A stretch of DNA of 64,000 bases. It comes from Rosistilla ulvae (GTDB taxonomy: Bacteria; Planctomycetota; Planctomycetia; Pirellulales; Pirellulaceae). Location of the stretch: assembly GCF_007741475.1 (NCBI RefSeq), contig NZ_CP036261.1, forward strand, positions 7,255,798-7,319,797. Reading direction: 5' to 3'. Positions 37,508-46,534 of this stretch are shown here, piece after piece; within the stretch, counting starts at the first letter, position 1, and each line of letters starts with the position of its first letter. A model generated the notes under the pieces. It saw only the letters and a list, made by a program, of their open reading frames with translations, made no database searches and was not told where the DNA came from. Position numbers and translations under genes: made by a program.

Positions 37508-37672
37508 ACGATTGTGGGTGCGTGAAGGAGGAAACACTCAGTAAGGTGGGATTTTAACGCGAACCGCCCCAGGGCGTAAGCAACCCACCGCCGCGCTTGT
37601 TCTCCCCTAGCGAGGCCGGTTATAGTGGACGATCGAGTCCCAACTCCAGTCGTCGCCTACGGATTCCCTTTC

Positions 37673-37993
37673 GTGAAACAAGTCATCGCCGTCGTGAAGC
37701 CGTATCTCGCTCAGAAAGTCCTGGGCAGCCTGGAACGTGCGCCGATCGAAGCGATCACAGTCACCGAGGTCAAAGGTTTTGGACGCCAGAAAAGCTATCT
37801 CGACCAATACGGAGACAGCGAATATTCCGAGGCGTTTCTGCCCAAAGTCGAGATCACCGCGTGGGTCGAAGACGCTCGCGTCGAGGAGATCCTGGCGAAA
37901 CTGGTCTCCGTCGCCCGCAGCGGTCGGATGGGAGACGGCAAGATCTTCGTGATGCCGGTGCTCGGGTTCCTGGAAGAACCAAGCGGTGCCTAG
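37673..37993 (+). CDS. PII-family signal protein, divergent and unlinked to nitrogen genes
   Basis: 106 residues from GTG 37673, chosen because the product then begins VKQVIAVVKPYLAQKVLGSL like GlnB/GlnK; the frame is open to a GTG at 37625. The T-loop region is GFGRQKSYLDQYGDSEYSEA followed by FLPKVEITAW, with a tyrosine at the usual uridylylation area. The B-loop GRMGDGKIFVMPV is conserved. The C-terminus is short and lacks the usual arginine-containing tail. It would bind ATP/ADP and perhaps 2-oxoglutarate. Neither amtB nor glnA is next to it, so its target is unknown. Confidence 0.8.
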   Translation: MKQVIAVVKPYLAQKVLGSLERAPIEAITVTEVKGFGRQKSYLDQYGDSEYSEAFLPKVEITAWVEDARVEEILAKLVSVARSGRMGDGKIFVMPVLGFLEEPSGA

Positions 37994-38104
37994 CCGCCGA
38001 TCGCTCTGGCCCGCTGAAACGCCGCCAGCGGCTACCGATCGCGCGATCAAACGCTCATCACATCGCATTTTGGGTCAATCAAGCGCCTTCAAGATTGTGC
38101 CAGA

Positions 38105-38138
38105 CTAAAAACGCGGGGCGTTGCCCACGCGGTTAAAC
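38105..38138. repeat. Half copy of the GTTTAACCGCG element
   Basis: ACGCGGGGCGTTGCCCACGC followed by GGTTAAAC matches the right half of the units at 23056-23459 and 36074-36140. The left arm is missing. It lies between the PII gene and the DUF4430 gene. Confidence 0.65.
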
Positions 38139-38153
38139 GAAAAGCTAGCCCGC

Positions 38154-38600
38154 TTAGAACTCCGACTCGCCATAAGTCCAGCGAACCAGATCGCCCTCTT
38201 TCAGTTCGATCGCCCCGACGCCCGCCTGAGCCCATTCTTCGTTCACGTAATACGACCAGCCTTCGTTTCCGGAAGTCGTTTTGCCGTTGATCGATTGGAC
38301 AAACGTCATGTCGCCCTTCCCGACGATCTCCAGCTGGACCGTGCCGGGCATCTCCGCGATCTGACGCATCGCATCGGCGACCGTCGAACCAGCTGGCACC
38401 GCGTCGAGTGCGATCTCGACAGGTTCTCCTTCGCCAAATTCGAAGACAAACCCGACCGCGATCTTCGCTGAATCCGCCGGCGGAGCTGCGACGGGATCGT
38501 CCGCATTCTGGCATCCGGCCACAGCAAGCAACAACAAACAGGTGATCGCAACGATGCGACGAACCCTCGCCGCGGAGGCGGTTTGACAAACGAAGACCAT
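38154..38600 (-). CDS. DUF4430 (transcobalamin-like C-terminal domain) lipoprotein
   Basis: 148 residues. A signal peptide ends in a lipobox (LLLAVAGC), so the protein is lipid-anchored. The mature domain has the DUF4430 pattern: PVEIALDAVPAGSTVADAMR, SINGKTTSGNEGWSYYVNEE, and a closing GDLVRWTYG. In animals this fold is the cobalamin-contacting C-terminal domain of transcobalamin and intrinsic factor; in bacteria its ligand is generally unknown. No neighbour suggests a pathway; tyrS follows on the same strand upstream. Confidence 0.75.
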   Translation of the reverse strand: MVFVCQTASAARVRRIVAITCLLLLAVAGCQNADDPVAAPPADSAKIAVGFVFEFGEGEPVEIALDAVPAGSTVADAMRQIAEMPGTVQLEIVGKGDMTFVQSINGKTTSGNEGWSYYVNEEWAQAGVGAIELKEGDLVRWTYGESEF

Positions 38601-38641
38601 AAAAACTCCCTCGAGCAGACGGGGCGGAACACTAGCGATCG

Positions 38642-39919
38642 TTAGACGAATCGCAGCAGTGCGTATTTCTTCTTGCCGCGACGCAGCACCATCACCGATT
38701 CGCTGGCCAGATCGGCACGCGTCAACTTGATATCGATATCCTGCTGCCGCTGGTTGTTGACGTAGGCACTTCCCTCTTGCACCGCCCGACGCGCTTCGCC
38801 ATTGCTGGAAACGAGCCCCGATGTCTTAAACGCTTCGACGATCCAAAGCCCCTCACCTTCGAGCGCCGACTTCGGCAGCTCCTTGCTCGGGACATCGGCA
38901 AAGATCTGCGTCAGCTCTTTATCCGACAGGTCGCTGATCTCGCCACCAAACAGGATTTGCGAAGCGTTCAGGGCGCTCTTCAGCCCCGCTTCGCCATGGA
39001 CCAGCTGCGTCAGCCATTCGGCCAGCCGCTTCTGTGCGACCGCGGCACCTGCATTGGTTTCCAGCTCTTGGGCCAGCGACTCGCATTCCTCGCGGTCGAT
39101 CTCGGTCAGGTAGTGCAAGCAGGTCATCACGTCTTTATCGTCGACGTTTCGCCAGTATTGGAAGAACTCGTAAGGGCTGGTCCGTTCGGCACTCAACCAG
39201 ATCGTTCCCCGTTCGGTCTTGCCCATCTTGCGGCCATCGCTGGTCAGCAGCAGTGGCGAGGTCATGCCGTACAATTGCGGCGTCCCCATCCGGCGACCGA
39301 GGTCGATGCCGGCGGTGATGTTGCCCCATTGATCGCTGCCACCCAACTGCACTCGGCAACCGAGCTGCTTGTTCAGTTCGACAAAGTCGTAGGCCTGCAA
39401 CAGCATGTAACTGAACTCGGTGTAGCTGAGCCCCGCCTCGCTAGTCAGTCGCGACTTAACCGATTCCTTCCCCATCATCACACCGACGGGAAAGTTCTTG
39501 CCGACATCACGCAGGAAGTTCAGGTAGCTAAAGTCCTTCATCCAGTCGAAGTTGTTCACCAACTGAGCGGCGTTGTCGCCGTCGGAGTCGAGGAAACTCT
39601 GAACCTGCGACGCGATCCCCGCAACGTTCTTCTCAAGCTGGTCGGCCGATAACAGGTTCCGCTCTTCGCTCTTCCCACTCGGATCGCCGATCATTCCCGT
39701 CGCACCGCCGACCAACGCGACCGGACGATGCCCGGCGCGTTGAAAACGACGCAGCATCATTAGCGGCAACAGGCTGCCGACGTGCAGACTGTCGGCCGTC
39801 GGGTCGAAGCCCGCGTAGACGCTTTGAGAACCTTCGGACAAGAGTTTCGCAAGTCCCGCTTCATCTGTGACTTGATGGATCAGGTTCCGCCAGCGGAGTT
39901 CCGAGAGGATGTCGGTCAT
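38642..39919 (-). CDS. tyrS: Tyrosyl-tRNA synthetase
   Basis: 425 residues from ATG 39919. Class I signatures: the HIGH-like DSLHVGSLLPL, the KMSKS-like SDGRKMGKTERGT, and the tyrosine-binding QAYDFVELNKQLGCRVQLGG with SDQWGN. A C-terminal S4-type RNA-binding region ends the protein (VSSNGEARRAVQEGSAYVNN). It charges tRNA-Tyr. The frame extends 19 codons further upstream, but this part does not resemble TyrRS. Confidence 0.96.
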   Translation of the reverse strand: MTDILSELRWRNLIHQVTDEAGLAKLLSEGSQSVYAGFDPTADSLHVGSLLPLMMLRRFQRAGHRPVALVGGATGMIGDPSGKSEERNLLSADQLEKNVAGIASQVQSFLDSDGDNAAQLVNNFDWMKDFSYLNFLRDVGKNFPVGVMMGKESVKSRLTSEAGLSYTEFSYMLLQAYDFVELNKQLGCRVQLGGSDQWGNITAGIDLGRRMGTPQLYGMTSPLLLTSDGRKMGKTERGTIWLSAERTSPYEFFQYWRNVDDKDVMTCLHYLTEIDREECESLAQELETNAGAAVAQKRLAEWLTQLVHGEAGLKSALNASQILFGGEISDLSDKELTQIFADVPSKELPKSALEGEGLWIVEAFKTSGLVSSNGEARRAVQEGSAYVNNQRQQDIDIKLTRADLASESVMVLRRGKKKYALLRFV

Positions 39920-39967
39920 AGGTCTGAAAACAGCAGCGTGATGTAGAGAATGGAAACAATACGAACA

Positions 39968-39988
39968 CAGGCCCAACAGCCGGGCCTG
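39968..39988 (-). terminator. Hairpin downstream of the aldehyde dehydrogenase gene
   Basis: Seven-base arms CAGGCCC / GGGCCTG (39968-39974 and 39982-39988) with a 7-base loop, about 30 bases past the minus-strand dehydrogenase stop. Read leftward it is followed by TGTTCGTATTG, a weak T-rich tail. Confidence 0.5.
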
Positions 39989-40020
39989 CGATTTGGTTCA
40001 CGAAAATCGAACAAGTCGAA

Positions 40021-41622
40021 TCAAACGTCGGCTTGCGACCACTGGCCGTCGATGAACCGCCAAGTCGACCCGGTCGGATTTTTGTCCTGCAGTAATTCGG
40101 GCAGGCGTGCTGGCCGAACGGCATCGAAGCAGGTCAGTTTGGCAAATCGTGGCAACGCGGCTGGAATGCCGACGGCGGTGAAGCCGGGGTGGCCGGTCGA
40201 TGGATAGGGACCGCCGTGATTCATCGCGGGACTGACAGCGACGCCGGTCGGCATCTTGTCGTTCAAGATCCGGCCGACCTTCGGTTCCAACGCGAAGGCG
40301 ACTTGCGGATAAACCGCGTCGTCGGATCCGTCGTTCGCCGAATAGATGCACCCGGTCAGATTACCTTCCAACGAATCGATCACTTGGGTCAATTGATCGA
40401 TGTCGTCGGCAACCACAACCATCGATGCGTTGCCAAACGCTTCGGTCTGGAATGTTTCGGGATCGCTCAGGAACTTCCCGCCCGTTGTTTTCAGCAGCGT
40501 GTTGGATCGGGCACAGCGACCTTCGACCGGATCGCCTCCGCCGCAGACCAATTCCGCCCCTGCGTCGCGCAATGTTTGGATTCCCGCCCCCAACGACTTC
40601 GTGACCGCGGGCGATAGCAACGTGCCGGGCGTAGCCGCTTGATAGGCAGCCGAGACCGCTTCGACAAATTTGTCCGCGTTCTCACCCTTGGTCATCAAGA
40701 TGATCCCCGGGCTGGTGCAGAACTGGCCGGTTCCCATCAAGGCGCTACCGACAAAGTCCTTGATGATCGCATCGCCGCGTTCGACCATCGCACCGGGCAG
40801 GATCGCGACGGGATTGACGCTCGACAATTCAAGATAGATCGGCTTGCCAGCCCGATCGGCAGCCGCTTTGAGCGCCAGACCGGCGCCACGCGAACCGGTG
40901 TATCCGGTCGCGCCAACGCGAGGATCGGCGACCAATCGCTCGCCATCGGCGTGGTTCAAACGATAGATCAATTGAACCGTTGCGGTCGGCAGGTCGGTCG
41001 CTTGCAGCGCGGCAAACGCTTCTTCAGCGAAGATCTTGGTCGTTTCGGGATGCGAGCTGTTCGCTTTGCCGATCACGGGGTTGCCCGCTGCGATCGCGGC
41101 GGCGAAATCGCCTCCGCTGAGGCTGCCGAAGGCGAACGGAAAGTTATTGGGGCCAAAGACGCAGACCGGCCCCAAGGACTGGTAACACGATCGGATGCCC
41201 GCTTTGGTATCGATCGTCGCGGCGGCCCAATCGCCACTGCGGCAGGCGGCGGCCGCCAAACGCAACTGGTTCGTCGTCCGCGGCAGTTCGACGTCGGCTA
41301 ATCGCGGGCTGGCAGGCAGCCCGGTTTCGCGGTTCGCCGCGGCGACCAAGCGATCTTTGGCGGCGTCGATGCGGTCGGCAAAGGCTTCCAAAAACGCAGC
41401 GATTCGCTCGCGTGGCAGCTGACGCAGTTCAGCATAAGCGGCAGCGGCAGCGTTCAGCGCTTCGTCGCAATCCTGCCACGAACTGACCGGAAAAACAGGG
41501 CTCAGCAATTCCATGTTGCTTGGATCGGTCGCTTGAAATACGTTAGTATTCGCGGTGTCGAGCGAAGCGGGCCGCCATTGACCGGCAATCAATACAGGTT
41601 CGGATTGGGCTGTTGTGGACAT
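40021..41622 (-). CDS. Aldehyde dehydrogenase, 2-oxoglutarate semialdehyde dehydrogenase-like
   Basis: 533 residues from ATG 41622. ALDH superfamily features: PNNFPFAFGSLSGGDFAAAI, TGSRGAGLALKAAADRAG (cofactor loop), YLELSSVNPVAILPGA (general-base region), and the catalytic cysteine in TGQFCTSPGIIL. The overall pattern, including EAFGNASMVVVADDIDQL and NHGGPYPSTGHPGFTAVG, is that of the KGSADH/NADP-dependent semialdehyde dehydrogenases that act in aldarate, arabinose or hydroxyproline breakdown. No such pathway genes are adjacent. The gene starts only 23 bases from the divergent SGNH gene. Confidence 0.9.
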   Translation of the reverse strand: MSTTAQSEPVLIAGQWRPASLDTANTNVFQATDPSNMELLSPVFPVSSWQDCDEALNAAAAAYAELRQLPRERIAAFLEAFADRIDAAKDRLVAAANRETGLPASPRLADVELPRTTNQLRLAAAACRSGDWAAATIDTKAGIRSCYQSLGPVCVFGPNNFPFAFGSLSGGDFAAAIAAGNPVIGKANSSHPETTKIFAEEAFAALQATDLPTATVQLIYRLNHADGERLVADPRVGATGYTGSRGAGLALKAAADRAGKPIYLELSSVNPVAILPGAMVERGDAIIKDFVGSALMGTGQFCTSPGIILMTKGENADKFVEAVSAAYQAATPGTLLSPAVTKSLGAGIQTLRDAGAELVCGGGDPVEGRCARSNTLLKTTGGKFLSDPETFQTEAFGNASMVVVADDIDQLTQVIDSLEGNLTGCIYSANDGSDDAVYPQVAFALEPKVGRILNDKMPTGVAVSPAMNHGGPYPSTGHPGFTAVGIPAALPRFAKLTCFDAVRPARLPELLQDKNPTGSTWRFIDGQWSQADV

Positions 41623-41645
41623 GATTTTCCAGGATTCGTTGGGAC

Positions 41646-43124
41646 TTGTATCCAATCAATAAGGCTTCCAAGCATATCGCCCGAGCTGGCTTTTGGCGAG
41701 TGTGCCGAGCCCGCGGGATCGCCTTTCGATTGATCGCCCTCGCGATCGGCTTGCTGCCATTGCTGATGATCGAATCGACCCTCTGGGTGCTCGATTTGCC
41801 GCGAGCCGAATCGAGGATCGAAGCGATCGGCGAAGCCAACGGCACGCGTCGCCTGTTCCTTCTCAATCGGGCGACCGGACGGTATGAGATCGCTCCGGAT
41901 CGGTTGAACCTGTTCCGCCCCGATTCTTTTGTCGCTGAAAAGCCAGCCGACCTGAGACGCGTTTTTGTGCTGGGAGGTTCGACCGTCCAGGGCCGCCCCT
42001 ATCAAATCGAGACAGCGTTTTCGACTTGGCTGGGGCTGGCGCTGCAGTCGTGTCATCCCCGACATCGATGGGAAGTTGTCAATTGCGGCGGCGTTTCATA
42101 TGCCAGCTATCGCGTGGCGGCGATCCTCGACGAAGTGCTCCAATACCAACCCGATGCGATCATCTTATACATCGGACACAATGAATTTCTGGAGCGTCAG
42201 TCGTTCGGCCAGCTGCAACGCTTGCCCGACTGGCTAGTCCCGTCGCTGAGTGCGGTGGAGCGGATGAGGACGTTTCAATTGCTGCGCAGCCAGATCTTCG
42301 CCGACGCCGCGTTGGAACCGAGCACCCGCGAATTGCTGACTCACAACGTCGACGCACTGCTGGACAACCAAGGCGGCCTGGCGGAATATCATCCCGATGC
42401 GCCGCCGCGCGAGGCGGTGGAAGAGGCGTTTGCCGACAACCTCGACGCGATGATCGCCTATTGCAGGCAGCGGAATGTGCCGGTCATCGTCTGCTGTCCG
42501 GCGAGGAACCTTGTCGATTGTCCGCCATTCAAATCGGAACCGCTGGTGCCGCTGGACGATTCCGATCAGCGAGCATTCGACGTGGCGATGGCGACAGCGA
42601 CCGACGAACAGGCCGCGGCAGCCGACCGCATCGCGGCGCTTCGCACGGCGCAAGCGATCGATCCCCCAAACCCAAGCGTCGCGTATCGGCTGGGGCGACT
42701 GATGTTGCAGGCCGGGGAAATCGAGACGGCGCGGCAACAACTGACACTTGCCGCCGACAACGACAGTTGCCCGTTGCGGATTCGCAGTTCGATGCAGAGT
42801 CAGATCCGTGCGATCGCCGCGCAACGACAGGTGCCGCTGCTGGACGTCGATCGACTGATGCAATCGCACAGCCGCAACGGATTGGTCGGGGCAAAGTGGA
42901 TGGTCGACCATGTCCACCCGACGGTCCACGGCCATCAAATGATCGCCGACGCTCTACGGGAGATCTTCGTCGACCAGCGTCTGACAACAAGCGACGTCGA
43001 TTGCCAAAGCAACCGCGAAGCAGCCTATGCCGATCACCTGCGATCGCTCGACGAAAGCTACTTCGTCCGCGGCCAACAGCGTCTGGAAGGACTCAAGCAA
43101 TGGGCCGCCGGCCGAGCGAGATAG
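41646..43124 (+). CDS. SGNH/GDSL-like hydrolase with N-terminal membrane anchor
   Basis: 492 residues from a TTG at 41646; a GTG at 41699 is an alternative, and no ATG lies early enough. An N-terminal helix (AFRLIALAIGLLPLLMIEST) anchors it. SGNH blocks are visible: VFVLGGSTVQGRPY (I), VVNCGGVSYASYR (II), YIGHNEFLERQ (III), and VDHVHPTVHGHQM (V). Between blocks III and V a TPR-like region (AYRLGRLMLQAGEIETARQQ) is inserted. Likely a membrane-attached esterase or acyltransferase facing the periplasm; substrate unknown. The common start region with the divergent dehydrogenase leaves almost no promoter space. Confidence 0.78.
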   Translation: MYPINKASKHIARAGFWRVCRARGIAFRLIALAIGLLPLLMIESTLWVLDLPRAESRIEAIGEANGTRRLFLLNRATGRYEIAPDRLNLFRPDSFVAEKPADLRRVFVLGGSTVQGRPYQIETAFSTWLGLALQSCHPRHRWEVVNCGGVSYASYRVAAILDEVLQYQPDAIILYIGHNEFLERQSFGQLQRLPDWLVPSLSAVERMRTFQLLRSQIFADAALEPSTRELLTHNVDALLDNQGGLAEYHPDAPPREAVEEAFADNLDAMIAYCRQRNVPVIVCCPARNLVDCPPFKSEPLVPLDDSDQRAFDVAMATATDEQAAAADRIAALRTAQAIDPPNPSVAYRLGRLMLQAGEIETARQQLTLAADNDSCPLRIRSSMQSQIRAIAAQRQVPLLDVDRLMQSHSRNGLVGAKWMVDHVHPTVHGHQMIADALREIFVDQRLTTSDVDCQSNREAAYADHLRSLDESYFVRGQQRLEGLKQWAAGRAR

Positions 43125-43134
43125 TGACGCGATA

Positions 43135-43324
43135 CGCCCCGAAGGGGCAGCCATTTGCATAGCCCAGGGCGACGAAGCCCTGGGGGCCGGAAAAGCATTT
43201 AATGGATGACGCCCTGTAAGGGCAAGCGAAGAAGAGCCGCCCTTTCAGGACTAGCGATTCCGACACACCCGATGACACCCAGGGCGTTGCCCTGGGCTAT
43301 GCAAATGACTGCCCCTTCGGGACG
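43135..43324. repeat. Long intergenic inverted repeat with 36-base arms
   Basis: Arms 43135-43170 and 43289-43324 pair at 34 of 36 positions (CCGAAGGGGCAGCCATTTGC / its complement on the right). The 118-base interior holds smaller pairing segments (GCCCTGTAAGGGC). The element fills the gap between two convergent genes and may serve as a two-way terminator. Confidence 0.8.
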
Positions 43325-43360
43325 CTCCTACCCAACAACCGAAACTCTTGACAAGTGCCG

Positions 43361-43834
43361 CTACTTCTTCGCACGCTCGGCCAACCGGAGGGCTCGGGTC
43401 AACAGGCGGTCGAAGGTGGCGGCAAACGCTTTTTTATCGGTCTCGCCGTAGGGAGCGGTTCGGCCGACAACCATCCCCGCACCGCGAAGGTCGTCCATAA
43501 AGTTACGCATCGACAACCGGCTGGTGATCGTTTCGGGCGAATACTCTTCGCCGCGCGGGTCGATCACAAACAACCCTTTCTCGACTAAGTCACCCGCCAA
43601 CGGCAGATCGGCCGTGATCGCCAGATCGCCTCGCTGGCCCTCCGCTGCGATGTAGCGATCCGCCTGATCCGCTCCCTCGCGAACCTGGATCGATCGAACC
43701 ATCGACAAACTGGCGGGAACCTCCATCATTCGGTTGGCGACCAAAATCGTTTCGACATCCAATCGCTTGGCGGCGCGAAATACGATCTGCTTGACATCCA
43801 TGGGAGCCGCATCGGCATCGATCCAAATCTTCAC
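43361..43834 (-). CDS. UPF0178 (YaiI/YqxD) family protein
   Basis: 157 residues from a GTG at 43834. A good ribosome site (CAGGAG, nine bases ahead) and the family's normal N-terminus [19 protein letters not shown] both support it; the open frame to 43996 is not needed. Other conserved parts are [35 protein letters not shown], and [11 protein letters not shown]. The usual Cys after the Asp-Ala-Asp-Ala motif is Ala here. The fold is PIN-like and may be a nuclease; function is unknown. Confidence 0.88.
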   Translation of the reverse strand: MKIWIDADAAPMDVKQIVFRAAKRLDVETILVANRMMEVPASLSMVRSIQVREGADQADRYIAAEGQRGDLAITADLPLAGDLVEKGLFVIDPRGEEYSPETITSRLSMRNFMDDLRGAGMVVGRTAPYGETDKKAFAATFDRLLTRALRLAERAKK

Positions 43835-43981
43835 TTCGCTGAGCTCCTGAGCGTCGCCGCCACGGACGGGGCACTTCAATTTTTCCAAGATTCCAACCGC
43901 AGCCAAAGAACCGACAACGGCAGTCGTGTAACATAGTTCCAGCTTACCTTCGTCTGCCCACCTTTGAAAATCCTGCCCCAA

Positions 43982-45760
43982 ATGAATCGCATGCAACTCT
44001 CCTTCTCAAACCGCATTGTCGTCGCGGTCGCCTTGTTTCTCGTGGCTCCCGCCTGTGGTGCCGCTGAACCATCGATCCGCGAACTGAACCGCTTCGCCGC
44101 CGCCGAAGCCCAACAGGCCGTCGCCGTCGACGCGACTTCTTATTGCGCGATCTCCAGCCAATCGATCGGTCGCTATGAAAAACAAACCAACAAACCGATC
44201 GCCAATTGGACAGCACCCGCCGATTCGACGATCCAGCATCTGAACAGCGGTCTCGTCTACGACGGCCGTCTGTATTGTGCCCATTCCAACTGGCCCGCCT
44301 CGCCGCTGAAGAACACGCTTGAAATCTTTGACGCCGCGACGCTGAAACCTTTGGAGAGCAAGGCGTTTCCCGAAAGCGAAGGAGCGATCAACTGGATCGA
44401 TCGCCAACACGACGCGTGGTGGATCGTGTTTGCGTTTTACGGCGAAGAGGCCAGCCGAACCCAGCTGGTTCGATACGACGACAACTGGAAACCGACAGGC
44501 CACTGGAGTTTCCCGGAACCGGTCGTTCAGCGATTCCTGCCCAACAGCAACTCCGGCGGCAGCTTTGGCCCCAACGGCAACCTGTACGTGACCGGGCACG
44601 ATCGCGGCGAACTGTATGTTTTGGACGTTCCTGAGGCCGACGGCGAATTGATCCATGTCAACACACTGGCCGCGCCGATCGCGGGGCAGGGCATCGCATG
44701 GGACCGCAGCGACGTCGGATCGCTGTACGGGATCGTCCGTGGCAACAAAGAAGTCGTTGCGATGCAGATGTCCAACACCGAAGAGTTCACGAAATTGAAG
44801 CGTCCGGTGGAGTGGGTTCGCAATAAAAACAATCCCGTGATACCGCCGCGGGGCGAAGGATTTGATGCCACGCGTTGCATGAACCCATGGGTCGTCCGCA
44901 GCGGCGACAACTATCGCGTCTTCTACGCCGGCAGGGACAAGGCGGGGACGCACACGCTCGGGATGGCGACGTCGGCAATTGGCGACCTCGCAGATTGGGA
45001 GCGAACAGGTCCGCTGTTCGGCTCCGGCGCCCCCGGTTCGTTTGACGCCAAGTGGTGCGTGCTGCCACATGCTGTCAAATTTGGCGAGGCGCAGTGGCAT
45101 CTGTATTACACCGGCAACGCCGGGCGTGGCGTGGGGCTGAGCTCCTTTCCAGGACTTGGCGTGGCGACCAGCAGCGATGGAATCAACTGGACTCGCAGCG
45201 ATCGCCCGCCGGTTCTAGCTCCCAGCGGAGAATACGGCACTCCCGACGCGATCGGGATCGCTGGCGGATCGTTGATCGCGGTCGATCAGCCCGACGGGTC
45301 GAAGCAGTGGTGGTTCTATTACACCGGATGTCCAACGACCGGCAAGGCGCATGCGCTCAACCAGCAGAAGACGATCTGCCTGGCGGTTTCCGACGACGGC
45401 ATCCACTGGGAAAAGCGTGGCGCCGTGATGCTCCGCAACCCCGAACGCGACTACGAAAACATCGCCGTCGCTGGCCCCGTGGTGCTGCGGGATGACGACG
45501 GCCTGTACCGCATGTGGTATTCAGCGATCGGCACGCGATGGGGCTTTTATTCGATCGCGTACGCCGAATCGGACGATGGCATCTATTGGCGCCGCGGAGT
45601 TAAATCGGACGACAACCTGCAACTCACTCCCAACGGTTCGGGCTGGGAAAAACAGATGGTCGAATACCCAACCGTGATCCGCGAAGGAGACCATCTGCGG
45701 ATGTTCTATTGCGGCAACGGCTACGGCACCACCGGAATCGGAACCGCTGTCTCGAAGTAG
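43982..45760 (+). CDS. Secreted beta-propeller protein, glycoside hydrolase 43/32-like
   Basis: 592 residues from ATG 43982, with a signal peptide ([19 protein letters not shown]). Residues about 30-280 look like one propeller ([37 protein letters not shown]). The C-terminal half has repeated blades of the five-bladed sugar hydrolase type: [63 protein letters not shown], and [20 protein letters not shown]. The catalytic acids cannot be assigned with confidence. Likely an exported carbohydrate-binding or hydrolysing protein. Confidence 0.7.
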   Translation: MNRMQLSFSNRIVVAVALFLVAPACGAAEPSIRELNRFAAAEAQQAVAVDATSYCAISSQSIGRYEKQTNKPIANWTAPADSTIQHLNSGLVYDGRLYCAHSNWPASPLKNTLEIFDAATLKPLESKAFPESEGAINWIDRQHDAWWIVFAFYGEEASRTQLVRYDDNWKPTGHWSFPEPVVQRFLPNSNSGGSFGPNGNLYVTGHDRGELYVLDVPEADGELIHVNTLAAPIAGQGIAWDRSDVGSLYGIVRGNKEVVAMQMSNTEEFTKLKRPVEWVRNKNNPVIPPRGEGFDATRCMNPWVVRSGDNYRVFYAGRDKAGTHTLGMATSAIGDLADWERTGPLFGSGAPGSFDAKWCVLPHAVKFGEAQWHLYYTGNAGRGVGLSSFPGLGVATSSDGINWTRSDRPPVLAPSGEYGTPDAIGIAGGSLIAVDQPDGSKQWWFYYTGCPTTGKAHALNQQKTICLAVSDDGIHWEKRGAVMLRNPERDYENIAVAGPVVLRDDDGLYRMWYSAIGTRWGFYSIAYAESDDGIYWRRGVKSDDNLQLTPNGSGWEKQMVEYPTVIREGDHLRMFYCGNGYGTTGIGTAVSK

Positions 45761-45792
45761 CCATCGCCGATTCGATAACCGTGCTGCAACAT

Positions 45793-45826
45793 AGCCTCCG
45801 CCGCTTGAATTCAAGCGGTGAGAGGC
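45793..45826. terminator. Two-way hairpin between convergent genes
   Basis: A perfect 18-base palindrome (CCGCTTGAATTCAAGCGG, 45801-45818) flanked by AGCCTC / GAGGCT arms, between the secreted propeller gene and the convergent repressor gene. It can form on both RNA strands. Confidence 0.65.
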
Positions 45827-45852
45827 TGGTCAACCCAGCCAATGCGCCCGAA

Positions 45853-46260
45853 TTATTCGGGCCAGCCTTTGGTCAGGACGCGTTTCATCGCAGCCAGCGT
45901 TTCTTTGCTGACATGATGCTCGATCCCCTCGGTGTCCGCGGCGGCCGTCTGCTCGCTGACACCCAATCGACGCAGAAACGCCTCGACAATCTCGTGCCGC
46001 TTCCGCGATTGCGTCGCCAATCGCTTCCCCTTCGCTGTAAGTTCGATCGGCTGATACGGCTCGGTCTGCACCAACCCGTCCCGCTGCAAACGCCCGATCG
46101 TATTGTTGACCGTGGCGTGCGTAACAGCAAATTGATTGACTAAATCGACGGCGCGACAGACCCCACGCTGAGCGATCGCGTCGGCGATCGCTTCGACATA
46201 GTCCTCCGCAACCTCGCTAGCGTGGTCGGATCGAGTGCGTTGATGCGTCTTGGAGGGCAA
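45853..46260 (-). CDS. mntR: DtxR/MntR-family metal-dependent transcriptional repressor
   Basis: 135 residues from a TTG at 46260, with AAGGG about ten bases ahead. The winged helix is DYVEAIADAIAQRGVCRAVD and VTHATVNNTIGRLQRDGLV. The metal-site residues of MntR appear in place: Asp and Glu in AEDYVEAI, His in RKRHEIVEAFL, and Glu/His in TEGIEHHVS. The length (no SH3-like domain) fits MntR rather than DtxR/IdeR. It should repress metal uptake genes when Mn (or Fe) is replete. Three TTAG-N6-CTAA sites lie in the gap to the divergent DUF1559 gene. Confidence 0.85.
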   Translation of the reverse strand: MPSKTHQRTRSDHASEVAEDYVEAIADAIAQRGVCRAVDLVNQFAVTHATVNNTIGRLQRDGLVQTEPYQPIELTAKGKRLATQSRKRHEIVEAFLRRLGVSEQTAAADTEGIEHHVSKETLAAMKRVLTKGWPE

Positions 46261-46403
46261 ACCAGGATCCCTTAAAGGTGCGGATGCGGCGTCGGTTCCG
46301 CTGTCAGGCGGCAGAAATTCCCGGCTCGCGGGGGACCCTGGATTCTATCAATTTTGAATTTTCGACTGAACCCCCTTGATCTTGCCCCACCCGCCGCACT
46401 AGT

Positions 46404-46495
46404 TTAGCACCACCTAAGTTAGCCCGCACTAACTCGAGGCAGACACGACGAAGAACCTGCTTCTCTTACTTGCATGCAAACTTAGCCTCCGCTAA
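46404..46495. promoter_or_regulatory. Three TTAG-N6-CTAA palindromes, probable operators for the MntR-type repressor
   Basis: Sites at 46404-46417 (TTAGCACCACCTAA), 46419-46432 (TTAGCCCGCACTAA) and 46482-46495 (TTAGCCTCCGCTAA). All keep the same 4-6-4 geometry, and the flanks of the last two are also alike (CTAACT on the right). The first two are 15 bases apart; the third ends 39 bases before the DUF1559 start. DtxR-family boxes are built from TTAG/CTAA half sites, which fits the neighbouring regulator. Confidence 0.65.
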
Positions 46496-46534
46496 CTCTG
46501 AAAATTCAATCAACCACAACCGAAGGGTCATATC

